DNA of 64,000 nucleotides from Cyanophora paradoxa. Its lineage: Eukaryota; Glaucocystophyceae; Cyanophorales; Cyanophoraceae. Below the pieces are notes generated by a model. The model was not told the DNA's origin and ran no database searches. It worked only from the letters and a program-made list of their open reading frames with translations. Both the position numbers and the translations under genes were made by a program. This document shows positions 33,988-45,262 of this stretch, piece after piece. The stretch lies in NCBI GenBank assembly GCA_004431415.1, contig QPMI01000520.1, positions 186,001-250,000 of the forward strand, written 5' to 3'. Every line of letters starts with the position of its first letter. Position 1 is the stretch's first letter.

Positions 33988-36421
33988 ATGTTCTCCTCCG
34001 CGTCCGCGCCGCGTACCGGCCCCGCACGATCGGCGCGGCCCCCTCGGCCGGTCTCCGCGCTCTGCTGCTGGCCGCCGGCCGCGCGCTCGCCTGTGGCGGC
34101 GGACCTTCCCGTCCGGCGGTTTTCTTGGCGGATCTGCACGTCCGGCCACGAAGACAGGCTGCAGCTCCGGCTAGCGGTCAGACGCTTCTGCGTCGTTCGG
34201 AATGTGGCCGCGCCGCCGGTTACGGTGCCCTCCTGCAGCCTAGAGGGGCCCGGAGGAGAAGGAGACGACCGAGGGCGAGCGAAGAGCAGCGGGGCACTGG
34301 AGAGCGCGGGGAGGTGGCTGGACGAGGTCATGGGCGACCCGAAGAAGTCGACGGTGGTCGTGGTCGCCACTCTCGTGGCCATCGCCATTCTCTTTGACGA
34401 TTACCTCGACGAGAACACTTTCGGTGCGGGCGATCCCAGCCCCGGCGGCCGGCCGCCGACGCCCCCGCAGCGTCGACGGGCCTGGGCGTCGGGGCGGCGG
34501 CTCTCGTCGGCTCGAAGACGACTGTTGGCGTCGGCGTGGCGGCGGCCGGCAAGCGCGCGCTCCTGCAGGCCGTCGTCGGCATCCTCCGCCGCGTCGGGGG
34601 CTCCTTTCTCGTCTCTCTGCTCGCGAACTACGCCCTCGAGGGTGCGCCCGCCTCGCTGCCCTCGAGGCGCTGAGCTCTGAGGGAGGGGCGGGGAGGGATG
34701 CGGGCGCAGCGCTCGCCGCAGATGGCGGAGATCGAGAAGCTGAAGCGCAGCATGGGCCGCCTCGAGGCCCTCTCCGCCCGAGTGCGCGACCCTTGACCCG
34801 CCCCCTCCCGCAACGCCGCGCCGACTGCCTCGGTCGCGGCAGGCGCGGCAGCGGGGGGCGGGGCCGGGGGCGGAGGCCGGGGAGGAGGGGGCGGTGGAGG
34901 GCCAGCTGGAGGAGCTGCGGCGGCTCGTGGGCGGCCTCGAGCAGCAGCTGCGCGCCCTCGAGGCCGAGCAGGGCGCCGCCGAGGCGGTCCTCAGGGGCGC
35001 TGCCGCCGCCCCGCCCCCCGGGGAGGAGGGGGAGGGCGCGGGCCCCGTGGTGGAGCTGCGGGAGAAGGTGGCTGGCCTCTACGAGCGCCACGAGGCCGCC
35101 GTCCGCCTCTTCGAGGAGCGCATGCGCGAGGCGCGCCCCGCCCGCCCCGCGACCCCCGCCCCCCACCCCTCGCTCAGGCTCGCCGGCAGGTGCAGCGGCA
35201 GCAGGAGCGCCTCTCGTCGCGGATCGCGCGCGTCGGGTCGGAGCTCTCGCTCTTCGCGCTGGCCTCGCAGCTGCCGGGGGTGGGCGCCTCGGGGCCCTCG
35301 GGGGCGGCGGCGCTGCTGGAGGAGCTCGGCCTCGAGGACGGCTCCCTCCTCGCCCTCCTCCTCAAGTTCCAGAGCGACCCCGGGGCCACCCGCGCCGCCC
35401 TCGCCCGCGCCCTGCCCCCCGCCGCCGCCGCCGCCTGCGTCGCCGCCCTCGAGGGCTACGCGGCGCGCGTCGAGCCGGCCTCGCAGCTGGAGCTGGTCTT
35501 CGACCGGGACGGGGCGAGCGAGGCGCTGCGGGCGGCGCTGCGGGAGGGGAGGGAGCGGGTGCTGCTGGTGTGCCCGTGGGTGACGACCTCGGCGGTCACG
35601 CGGCGGCTCCTCCGCGACGTGCGCGCCTTCCTCGACCGCAACCCCGCCGCCACCCTCGACGTCGGCTTCGGGTACCCCCGCGACTGGCCCCCGGAGGCCC
35701 TGCCCGACGCGGAGAAGTGGAAGTACGCCGGCCTCTTCGAGCTGCTGGAGGCGCTGGGCCCCGCCTACGGCCCCCGCCTCCGCGTCAAGGGCCTCGCCAC
35801 CCACGAGAAGTACCTCTGCTGCGACTCCCGCTTCGCACTCATCGGCTCCCACAACTTTCTATCCTCCCGGCCCCAGCCGCAGGGCGCCGGCCCGGGCGGG
35901 GGCGGGTCTGCCTCGGGCGCGGGGGCGGCGCGGGAGGTCGGGGTGCGGACGACGGACGGGGCGCTCATCGCGGACCTCGTCGCCCGCTTCGACGGCGACG
36001 CCGGCCTCCCCGACTGGCGCCCCGACGCCTTCCTCCACGCCTACCGCGCCTGGCGCGCCTCCCCCTCCGCCCCCGCCCCCGCCCCTTCTCTCTCTTCGCC
36101 TTCCTCCTCCTCGCCGCGCCCCTCGCGATCCGCTCTTCCCGCCGCCCCCTCCGGCCCCGCCCCCGCCTCGCCCCCGCGCAAGGGCCGCCCCGCGCCCCGC
36201 AAGCCCGCCCCGGCCCCGCCCCCGAGCCTGCGGCCCGTGGAGCCGTCCCCGAGCCTGCAAGGAACGCGGCATCGCCGCCTGACCGGAGCGGCGAAGGCGC
36301 CGGGGGGCCCGCTGAGAAGGGCGGACGGCCGACTGGCGGGGCGAGGCGGGGTCGGCGGGCCCAGGGCGCCGGCCGGGGCCCCCGGGCGCTCCGCGGGCCC
36401 CCGGGCCCGAAGGACGCGTAG
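33988..36421 (+). CDS. Membrane-anchored coiled-coil protein with single-HKD PLD-like domain
   Basis: The N-terminus is rich in Ala, Arg, Ser and Pro, possibly an organelle-targeting sequence. A hydrophobic segment [16 protein letters not shown] lies near residue 120, and a second moderately hydrophobic part ([20 protein letters not shown]) follows an intron. Coiled coil comes next: [36 protein letters not shown] and [20 protein letters not shown]. The C-terminal half is a phospholipase-D-like fold: [36 protein letters not shown], then [19 protein letters not shown], which contains HxK, Asp and GSxN of the HKD motif. Only one HKD is present, so an active enzyme would need to dimerise, as in single-HKD nucleases and mitochondrial PLD6. 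Substrate unknown. The C-terminal low-complexity region and the stop (36421) are uncertain. Confidence 0.75.
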
Positions 36422-36587
36422 TCCCCCATGCCCCTTCTCCCCTTCCCTGCCCCGAACCCCTTCCGTGCTGGCCCGCGCGCCCCCCTCCCGGTCTCTCGAG
36501 GGAACTCGACGCAAGACGCATATTCCGATGGAGAGAGAGCAGACGAGAAAAAGGGTCTGGCTAGAGCTACAGGGACGGGGCGGGGGC

Positions 36588-39462
36588 CTACTCCTTCTTC
36601 TTGGCGGGCTTGCCCTTGGCGGCGGCCTTCTCGGCGTCGATGCGGGCGCGCTTCGTCTCGAGCGCCTCGGCGGCGTCCTGCTTCCGCTTGATCCCGTGCT
36701 GCATGCGCCCGTAGAGGCGCTTCTGCTTCTTGGTCATCATGATCTTGGCGAGCTCCTTCTCCTCCGCCGCCTCCCGCTCCTTGCGGCTCGGCCTCGCCTC
36801 CTTGGCGGCGCCCTTGGCCGCCTTCGCGGCGCCCTCGCCCGCCGAGGAGGCCTCCGACCCCCGCTGCTGCCCCTTCTTCTCCTTCTTCTTCTTGCCCGCC
36901 TTCGCAGGCGCCTCCTCCTCCTCGTCCTCCGCCTCCTCCGCCTCCCCCTCCGAGCCCTCCAGGTCCTGCAGGCGTACGCGCGGCGCTCAGCGCGGCGGTG
37001 ACGGGGCCCCCGGGTGCGGCGGGGCCGCGCACGTCGAGCTCGTTCATCGCCCCCTCGTCCTCCTCCTCGTCCTCGTCCTCGTCCTCGTCCTCCTCGGGGC
37101 CGGCCTCGGGCTCGGGCCCGGCCATGCCGCCGCCGGCCTCGGCGGCGGCGAGGAGGTCGCCGTCGGTGCCCTCCGCGTCCCGCCGCAGCCGCTCCAGGTA
37201 GTGCCGCCGCGCCGGCACGTACCCCTCCGCCTCGTCGTCCACGAAGGGCGAGAGGTGCGGCGGCAGCTCCGCCCCGGGCGCGTACTCCGGCACCGGCAGC
37301 AGCATCCCTGCCCCCGGCCCCGTCAGGCGAGCCGAGCGGGAGGGGCGGGAGGGGCGGGCGGGGGCGGGCGGACCGGCGTTGACGCAGTCGTAGACCCACT
37401 GGGGCTGGACGTACTCGCGCCCCGGGCGGAGGCGGGGCACGACGGGCCGGTCCACCACCTGGTGCGTGATCCGCTCGTCCTCCTCCGCGAACGGCACGCC
37501 TGCCGCCAGCGCTCAGCGGGGCGGGGGGCGCGGGGGCGGGCCCCCGGGGGCGCACCCTCGCCGGCCTCTGTCGCGTAGCCGACGGTGCCGCCGAGGCTCG
37601 AGCAGACGAAGACCAGCGAGTCCCGCGGCACCTGCGGCGAGGAGGCGAGGGGAGTGAGCGGCCGGCGGGGCGGGGCGGGGGAGGCGGGGGGAGGGCGGCG
37701 CTCGCCTCGCGGGAGAGGAAGAAGCGGCACTGCGCGAAGAGCCGCTCCAGCCGCTCCCGCCTGCCCCGCCGACCGATCAGCTCGCGCGGCGGGGCGGGCG
37801 GCGGAGTGGAGGGCGGGGCGGGGCGGGCCCGCACCGCTGGGCCTCGGCGCGCGCCCGCTCGTCCCCGCGGCCGCCTCCCCCGCCTCCTCCTCCTGCGTGC
37901 GCCGCCGCCCCCGCGTCGGCCCGGGTCGCGGCGGGGCGCGGCCGGCGGCTCCGGCGCTCAGGAAAGAGAGGTGCGCACGCCGACGAACTCGTCGGCTGCG
38001 TCCGCGGCGGCGGCGTCGGGGGCGGCGGCGGCCTCCTCGTCGCCCTCGGGGCCGGCGGCGCGCTGCGCCCTCGCCTCGTCCTTGAGGACGGTCTTCAGCT
38101 TCGTCTTCAGCGACGCGAGCCGCTCCGCCGACGCCGCCTGCTGCTCCGAGGGCGCCGGGGCCGGCGCCGGCTCCTCCTCCGCAGCCGCTTGGGCGGCGGG
38201 GGCGTCGAGCGGGGCGGTGATGAGGGAGGTCACGAGGGAGGCGCCGGCCTCCTCGCGCTCGGCGTCGACGGCGGGCGGGTACCGCATCCCCAGCGAGTGG
38301 AAGAGCTTGAAGTTGACGAACCTGCGGGCGCGCGGCGCGCGGCGGCGGGGCGTGAGAGGGCGGGAGGCGGCGAGAGCGGCGAGGGGGCGGGGAGGGGCCC
38401 GGGGCGCGCTTCATGAGGGTCATGTAGAACTCGAGGAAGGTGATCATGATGCGGTAGTCGACGTCCGTCGGGAGCTCCTGCGCGAAGCGGTGCGGGACGA
38501 CCCAGGTGATCGTCTGGCCCATGACCTCCGCCTGGTAGTAGATGCCCTTGATCGAGACGAAGCAGCGCCGCAGCGCCCGCGCCCGAGAGACGTACATCTG
38601 GAACTCCGCCGCCAGCCGCCCGCACCGCGCCACCGCCTCCGACTCGAGCTGCGCCCCCCCGCCGTGAGCGGCGCGGGTGCTTGGCGGCGGGCGGGGGCGG
38701 ACGCGGTCGGGGATCTGGGGCATGGTGGCGAAGAGGTGGACCATGCAGAGCGCGTCGTCCAGGTCCCGCAGCGCGTCCAGGAAGGTCGGGTACCTGCCGC
38801 CCCGCGCCCCCCGCCCGCTCGCCCCCCCGCTCCGCCCCGGCGGTGCGACGCGCGCGCACCGCTCCTTGACGACGTGGTCGAGCGAGTACGTCGGCTTCTG
38901 CGCGTCGTGCCGCTGCGCGAGGTTCTTCTCGTGGCGCCCCACCAGCTTCTTGTACTTCTTCAGGTGCGCCTGCGCGCCGCGGGGCAGAGGTCAGCCCCGC
39001 CGCAGTTGCGCTTGCACTCCCAGCATCGTTGCGAGCTAGCTGGACGGCGGCGATCGGGCCGGGGCGGGCCTTGAGCAGCCGGAAGGTGTTGAGGATCGGC
39101 TCGTGGGCCAGGAACATGATGTCCTTGGTGAAGTAGTACGTCTTGTCCTTGCCCTTGATCTTCTTCTTCGGCTCGCGCGGGTAGATCCCCTTCATGATGC
39201 ACAGCCGCCTGCTCGCGCCGGGCCGGTTGGCGATCGCGCGCCGGCGCCGGCGAGCGGCGCGGCGGGGCGGACCGAAAGTCGGGGAGCGACAGCTGGAGCT
39301 TCTTCAGGGCCTGGTTCCTCGTCATGTAGCGCTCTGCCGTGCCTCGCACATCCTGCCGCTAGCTCAGCGCGCGTACGCGGGGCGATCGGCCGGTGCGAGG
39401 CTGCGAACCTTCTTGAGCTCGCGCCCCATACGGCGCTTCTTGTGCTTCTTGTCCTGCGCCAT
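36588..39462 (-). CDS. PES1: Pescadillo homologue (60S ribosome biogenesis)
   Basis: Nucleolar protein of the PeBoW complex, needed for large-subunit rRNA processing. The start at 39462 gives [18 protein letters not shown]. Next come [139 protein letters not shown] and a Pescadillo-N end at [21 protein letters not shown] domain follows: [34 protein letters not shown] and [13 protein letters not shown]. The C-terminus has a long Glu/Asp run ([18 protein letters not shown]) and a basic nucleolar tail ending [15 protein letters not shown]. Complete by domain content. Several GC-rich introns; some donors are GC rather than GT. Confidence 0.95.
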
Positions 39463-39955
39463 CTTTGCGGCCACAGTCCCGAGACTGTACCCCAGAGGGG
39501 GGGAGAAGATGCAAAAGCCTGCCGCGCTGCGACGCCGGCGACGCCCCCGGGTTCCCTGAACGCTCTTTGAGTCTCAGCTCGAATGCTTACTCGCCGGCGC
39601 CGGCCACCTGTCCAGCTCGAGCGCTAGCTCGACGGCGCCTGCAGCTGCCACCTCCCTTTAATTGCAAGGCTTCCACCAAGACGGCCGGCCGCGCTACGAC
39701 ACCCCCAGCGTAGCAGCAGCTGCGAAGTACGCGAGGGCCGGGAGGCGAAGGACGCTACGGGTCCGGTCCGGAGGGCGCGGCGCGCGGCGGCGCCACGGCC
39801 ATGTCCAGCGGCGACCGGGTACGGGCCTCGCGACCCCCCGGCCCTCGCCCTCGCGGTCGAGGGCCAGCCCCGTAGCACTGCAGACTCCCGAAAACGTTCT
39901 TCGAATTGATCGGGCGGGGCGCTACGAGGCTGGGGCTAGCGCGCTGCTTCGGGGG
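39463..39955. other. Intergenic region between tandem minus-strand genes
   Basis: About 490 bases holding the promoter of the pescadillo gene and the 3' end of PDCD2. It has intermediate GC content. I see no gene, RNA or repeat in it. Confidence 0.5.
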
Positions 39956-41706
39956 CTACTTCTTGGGGGCCTTGGCGGGCTTGGCGGGGGCGCAGGCCTC
40001 GACGGGCGGCTGCCGCCAGACGAACTCGGGGGCGTAGGGCCCGCCGCCGAGCTCGCAGGTGCGCCGGCACGTGTACACCGCGAGCGTCCCGAAGTCCAGC
40101 GTCGCGGCCGCCCCCGCCTCCGCCTCCGCCGACTCGTCGAGGCGCAGGTAGTAGAGCAGCTGGGGCATCACCTGCGCGGGGGCGGGGCTCAGAGGGGGCG
40201 AGGCGGGGCGAGGCGGGGGGGCCGCCGGCGCGCCTGGAACTCGAAGGAGCGGGGCCCGCCGCAGCGGGGGCAGGGCGGGACGTCGGCGGAGGCGCAGCGG
40301 CGGTGGGGGTGGACCCAGAGGGGCGCCGCCCCCTCGCCGGCGGCGTAGCGGAGGACCTGGCGCGGGTGCCGCGCCACCGCCCGCTGGAACGCCGCGAAGG
40401 CGGGGTCCTCCTCCCCCACCGCCCCCGCCCCGCCCTTCTCCTCGTCGCCCTCCTCCTCCTCCTCCTCCGCCGATTCCTCCTCGTCCTCCTCCTCCGCCTG
40501 CTCCTTGGGCTTGGCGCCCTTCTTGGCGGCCTTGGCGGCCTTCTTGGCGCGGGCCGCCTCGCGCTCCTCGCGGCGCCGCTCGTTGTACTCCCGCAGCAGC
40601 CGCGCCTCGTGCGAGGCCTCCGCCGGCGCCCCGCCCGCCCCCGCCTCCCCCGCCTCCTCCTCCTCCTCCTCCTCCTCGCTCTCCTCGTCCATCTCGAGCT
40701 CGAGCTCGCGCAGGAGGGAGCCGGCGCGCCCCGCCCGCCGCTTCACCTTCTGCCGCGCCGCCCCCGGCCCCGCCCCCGCCGCCCCGCACACCTCCAGCGC
40801 CGCCATCGCCTCCGCCGCCCCCTCCGCCGTCGCCGCAGCCGAGGCTGCCGGCGCGCCGCCGCCGGCGAGGCTGCGGATGAGGCGGCACTCGGCCTGGTGG
40901 AGGACCCGCCAGTCCTCCGCCTGGTGCTCCCGGCAGCAGTAGTGCGCCGCCCTGCAGCTCCCGCACCGCTGACCCGCCGGCACCCCGCAAAGCCAGCACA
41001 GCGGGCCTGCGCGCCGCGCACGTTGAGCGAAGGCAGCGGGGGCCGGCGGGATGGGCGGGGCCCGCACCGCTTGGCAGCAGGACCTCGTCGTCCCCGTCCC
41101 CGCGCTCGTTTTCGTCCGGCGCGTCGTACCCGTAGTGCTCGTTCCTCCGCGGCAGCTGGCTCCGCAGCGCCACGATGCTGCCCGCCGCAGCGCGTCGGCC
41201 GCCGCTGATCGCGAGCGCCGGCGCAGAGCGCACCTGCCCGGCATGTCGAGACACGCTCCCGACATGCAGCAGAAGATGAACAGTGTCCGGTGAAACGCCT
41301 CAGGCGTCTCCTCGTCGAGCGGCGCGTAGACCTGCGACGGCAGAGGTGGGGGGCGTGCGGGCGGTGGCGCGGCGCGAGAGCTACCTGCATCAGAAATGTG
41401 AGCGGCTTCTGGCAGCTCCCGCATCGCAACGCGTCGCGCCCCGGGACGCCAATGGGGCTCAGCCAGGCCTGCGGCCGCGCGTGAGTGCTACCGTCGACAG
41501 AGGCGGTGCAGCTAGCTTCGAATGACGTGCACCGGCTTGCCCCCCACTTTGCTCGGGAAGAACTTGCGCTTGAGCAGGTGCAGCGATCGCGGCTCGATGG
41601 CGTACGCTATCTGGGCGGGACCCTGCCGCGGCGCCTCCTCCTCCTCACCCTCGTCATCGCTCGCACGCTCCGGATCCGACGCTGGCGGCGCGGGCTTCGG
41701 GGCCAT
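39956..41706 (-). CDS. PDCD2: PDCD2-family zinc-finger protein (Tsr4-like, ribosome biogenesis)
   Basis: PDCD2/Tsr4 proteins chaperone ribosomal protein uS5 (Rps2). The start at 41706 gives MAPKPAPPASDPERASDDEG and an acidic stretch, then AYAIEPRSLHLLKRKFFPSK and VGGKPVHV, the FPSK.GGKP signature. Spliced exons add LRCGSCQKPLTFLMQ, VYAPLDEETPEAFHRTLFIF and CCMSGAC, all diagnostic. SIVALRSQLPRRNEHYGYDA leads to a MYND-type zinc finger: LCWLCGVPAGQRCGSCRAA and HYCCREHQAEDWRVLHQAEC. A long acidic and Ala/Lys-rich insertion (about 40430-40800) separates it from the C-terminal PDCD2 domain: VMPQLLYYLRLDESAE, DFGTLAVYTCRRTC and YAPEFVWRQPP. A short Lys/Ala tail ends the protein. The insertion is longer than usual for the family. 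Confidence 0.92.
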
Positions 41707-41964
41707 CTTCGAGTTCTGTACCCAGGCAGGTCGAGCTCTCTCTTGAACCCGAGCTTCCGCGGGCCTCCAGGGGTTTCAGATCACATCTCCCGCCCTGTGC
41801 TGCTCCGTCAGCGTCTCTCTGCAGGCCCATCGCAGCGTACGTCAACTGACGTCGTGCCGGCGCCGCCTCCGTAGCGTAGCGCCGTGAGAAGATCCAGCTT
41901 CGCGTCGAGCGATCGCTCAGCGCAGCCGCATCGCGTAGCAGGCACCCGCGCCGGCACGAGAGCC

Positions 41965-43276
41965 ATGCAGCGGTCCAGCTTCGCAGGCCCCGTCGCGTCG
42001 GCCTCGTCGACGTCGTCGCGAGCGCCGGTTGCTGGTCCAAGCCAGACCGCGCAGCAAGCGCCGCCGAAGAGCGCCCCGTCGGATGCGTCGAAGACGACGC
42101 CCTCCGCGCCGGCCAAGAACGAGCCGACGGTCTGGTACCTGGCGTACGGGAGCAACATGAATAGCAAGGTCTTCGAGGTCCGCGGAGCGGCATCTCGCTG
42201 CTGCGACCGCGCCCCTCGCGCAGAGTGCTTATCTTCGCCCCGCCCTCAGGTCCGGCGAGGCATCAAGCCGATCGAGCGAGCGCCGTGCAAGGTCCCAGGA
42301 TACGAGTGCGCTCGTCCTGATTTGAAAACCCTCGCCGTTAACTTGCGCCCGCGCCCGCAGGCTGAATTTTCACATTGCGGGCATCCCGTGCGGCCCCGGC
42401 CGGCCCTGCGGACGACCGCGAGGCGCCGCCGCGGCCGCCGCTGAGCGTCGCGCAGGTACCTGGAGCCTTCGTTCGCGTCGGTGGAGGAAATCCCCGGGGG
42501 CCCCCGCACCGAGCTCCACGGCGTCGTGCGCCGGCGCGCGCCGCCCCCCGCCGGGCCGGCGGCCGAGCCTCGGAGCGCCCCCGGCAGGTGTACAAGATCA
42601 CTCAGAAGGACTACGAGACGGTGCGGCGCACGGAGGGCGGCGGCGGGCACGACGGCGTCGGCTACGGCGCCCGCGTCGTCAAGGTGCGCGGCCGGGCGCC
42701 CCGCTGGCGGCGCGGGGGCGCTCCCCTCACGGCGGGGGCGCGGGGCAGTGCACGACGTACGACGGGCGGGTGGTGGACGCGGTGACGCTGGTGGCGACGC
42801 CGGGCTCGACGCGGCTCGGGGCGGACCCCTCGCGCCGCTACCGCGAGCTCCTCGTCGAGGGCGCCACGCAGCACGGCCTCCGCCCCGAGTACGTCGGTGC
42901 GCCAGTCCCCGCTGCCTCGCCTCGCGAGCAGTCACCTGAGCGCCCGCCCCAGCCTACCTCTCCTCCCTGCCCGCCTACGAGGCCCGCGGCGCCTCCGCCA
43001 TCGCCGGCCGCGTCGCCCTCGTCGTCGCCGCCACCGTACCCCTCCTCCCCTTCATCCTCGCCATCATCGCATGCCGCCTCCTCGGCTGGAAGAGGTGGGC
43101 GCGCGCACGCGGGCCCCGGCCGGCCCGCCCTCTGACGCGAGGGCGGGCCCTGCGGCAGCCCGCGGTGGGTCCACACGGGCGTGGCGGCGGTGAGCCGGGG
43201 CATCTGGATCCTCCACGACCACGCCCTGGCCCCCCTCTTCGGCCGCGGAGACCGCGCCCCGCCCAAGTCCCAGTAG
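41965..43276 (+). CDS. Gamma-glutamylcyclotransferase-like protein with C-terminal membrane segment
   Basis: The start MQRSSFAGPVASASSTSS opens a Ser/Ala/Pro-rich leader. The GGCT-like fold begins with TVWYLAYGSNMNSKVFE, whose YGSNM motif is the family's substrate loop, then VRRGIKPIERAPCKVPGYE, YLEPSFASVEEIPGGP, QVYKITQKDYETVRRTEGGG and HDGVGYGARVVKVR. Exons continue CTTYDGRVVDAVTLVAT, RRYRELLVEGATQHGL and LSSLPAYEARGASAIAGRVA. A hydrophobic segment LVVAATVPLLPFILAIIACR follows, and the end WVHTGVAAVSRGIWILHDHA carries it to the stop at 43276. The YGSNM fold cyclises gamma-glutamyl peptides in GGCT, but this branch with a membrane segment is uncharacterised. The catalytic Glu cannot be fixed by eye. 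An upstream in-frame extension to 41884 lacks an ATG. Confidence 0.75.
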
Positions 43277-43389
43277 CCCTGGCGCACGACAGGCGCGCCG
43301 CATTGAAATGCGAAAGAAGGCATGTAAATCTGACAGCGGCACAAAGCTGGAAACCAAACGGGCGGGCGGGCGGGCGGGCCGGGGCCGCC

Positions 43390-45008
43390 TCAGCGGGACC
43401 CGAAGCGAGAAGACTGTGAGCCGAAGGCGGGGCCGACGTGCGGTGGGCAGGCCCGCGCCGGTGAGGCCGGTCGGGCCGCCGCCGGGCCGGGGGCCGGGGC
43501 GCCGCGGGCGGAGCGGGCCGGGGCGGAGGGCTCGACGCGGACGCGGGGCGGGGCGGGGCGGGTCGGGAGGGAGAAGCCGCGAGACCAGCTGGGGACGGCG
43601 CAGGCCGGCGGGGGCATTGCGGCGACCGTGTTCGTGGGCGCCTGCTCGGCCGCCGCCCTACGAAGAAGCGTTCAGGGCTGGGGGGACGGAGCAGGCCGGA
43701 GGCGAGGCGGGGCCGCGGCGCACTGGAGGGGGTCGGGGGCGGCGACGAGGTTCTGCATCGCCTGCGCGATGCCCGAGGTGTACGGCATGGCCCCCTCCGG
43801 CTCGGAGCCCTGCGCCGGCGAAGTGAGGCGCGAGAGGGGCGCGGCGGGCCGGGCGGCTCACCGGGGGCGGCACGGGGACGTCCCCCCTGACGACCTCGAG
43901 GGCCTGGTGCGGGGCGGGGACGCCTCAGGGGACGAGGCGGGCGGGCGGGGAGGAATGGAGGAGGGGCGGCGGGTGCGCCTCGAGGTTGAGGGCGACGATG
44001 CCGCGCATGAATGCCTGCTTGACCTGCGCGGCCACGTGCTGGCGGGCCGCCACCTCCTCCCCCAGCTGCCGCCGCGTCTCCTCCAGCGCCTCCCGCGCCT
44101 CCCCCAGCGCCCCCTCGTACTTCCCGATCAGCTCGCTCGCCGTCGCCTCCACGCGGCCCTCCCAGTACGACTCCAGCGCCCGCCGCCGCCCCGCCCGCGT
44201 CTCCCGCACCCACCCCCGGAACGCCTGCCGCACGAATTGCTGCCCGCGCGAGTCAGCGGCGGCCGGGGCGCGGCGCTGGCGCGGCGCGGCGCTGGGGCGG
44301 ACCAGGTCGGCCTTGCGCTGCATGAAGCGCATGCGCTTCGAGTCCTTGCGGAACTGGCGCCACGCGGTAAAGATGCGGCCGAGCTGCGCGACGGCGAGGC
44401 GCCGCTGCTGTGTCTTGCACAGCAGGTCGCTCATGCGCTCGATCGTCTCGCGCGCCGTGTCCAGCGCGAAGTCCCGGATGCGGCACGTCGTCTGCAGGTC
44501 GCTGAGCTGCGCCTCGCGCCTCTCGTTCTGCGCGTCCAGCCTGCGGCGCTCGTCCAAGATGCGGGCCTCTGCCTCCGCCCTGAAGTTGCCACGAGACTTA
44601 ACGAAGACGGACTGCGGGGCGCCATCAGGCGATAGACGCGCGCGGTGCCCGCGGTGCCGAGCTGACCGTAAGATCGGCCCTGAACCGATTCAGAAGCGAC
44701 TCAAGCTCAACGATGTCGCTGTCGGGGCCCGCCGGCGGATTCTCAACGCGCGCTTCCCGGGCCTCCGAGCGTGCTGCGGGCTGAATCTCTTCAAACTCCT
44801 CGATCTCATCCTGGCTGTCATCCACGCGCATTGTCCCGTGGAGCTGATCGTCCAGCACAATGCCGAAGATGGGCGGGCCGGTGCGCGGGATGTGGGGCGG
44901 AGGCACACGTCCTGAGATCTCTGCCTCGATGACCACGTCCTCGCTAGCTTCGCTCGACGAGGAAAAGGCTTGGGCCCGCCCGATGCGGCCATCCGCGTCC
45001 ATCATCAT
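43390..45008 (-). CDS. POC5: POC5-like centriolar protein
   Basis: POC5 binds centrin and helps build the distal half of centrioles. The start at 45008 gives MMMDADGRIGRAQAFSSSSE, then an acidic region ending VELESLLNRFRADLTVSS. The next exon starts VFVKSRGNFRAEAEARI and is helical: LDERRRLDAQNERREAQLSD. Centrin-binding (Sfi1-like) units include IFTAWRQFRKDSKRMRFMQR and FVRQAFRGWVRETRAGRRRA. The family hallmark AFMRGIVALNLE comes next, joined through a GC-AG intron to ALEVVRGDVPVPPPG and GSEPEGAMPYTSGIAQAMQN. The Pro-rich C-terminus is less certain and ends near 43390. Its presence implies centrioles or basal bodies at some life stage. Confidence 0.72.
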
Positions 45009-45262
45009 ACTCAGCGGATTTCAGCTCTAAAAGAATGCCGCTGCGAAGCGGAGCTTACTCAGGCTCGGGCAAGCTGGCGGGGCCTCGGGTTGCGAGGGCG
45101 CTTTGAACTTGGCTTTCAAATTAACGGGGTACACAATTCTCTCGCTGTCTTCATGCGTTTGGTTCAGCCGCCTCGCGCGTATCATTGCGCCTCGAGCTCT
45201 GAAAAAGCTGCCCGCGACCGCGTTTCTTGTTTTCCCTCTTGATCCGGCCCTAGCTTCTCGTG

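Noticed and set aside
36737-37834. 365-codon minus frame over pescadillo
   Set aside because: Composition is Arg/Ala/Pro only, and it overlaps the true BRCT and acidic exons in a different frame.
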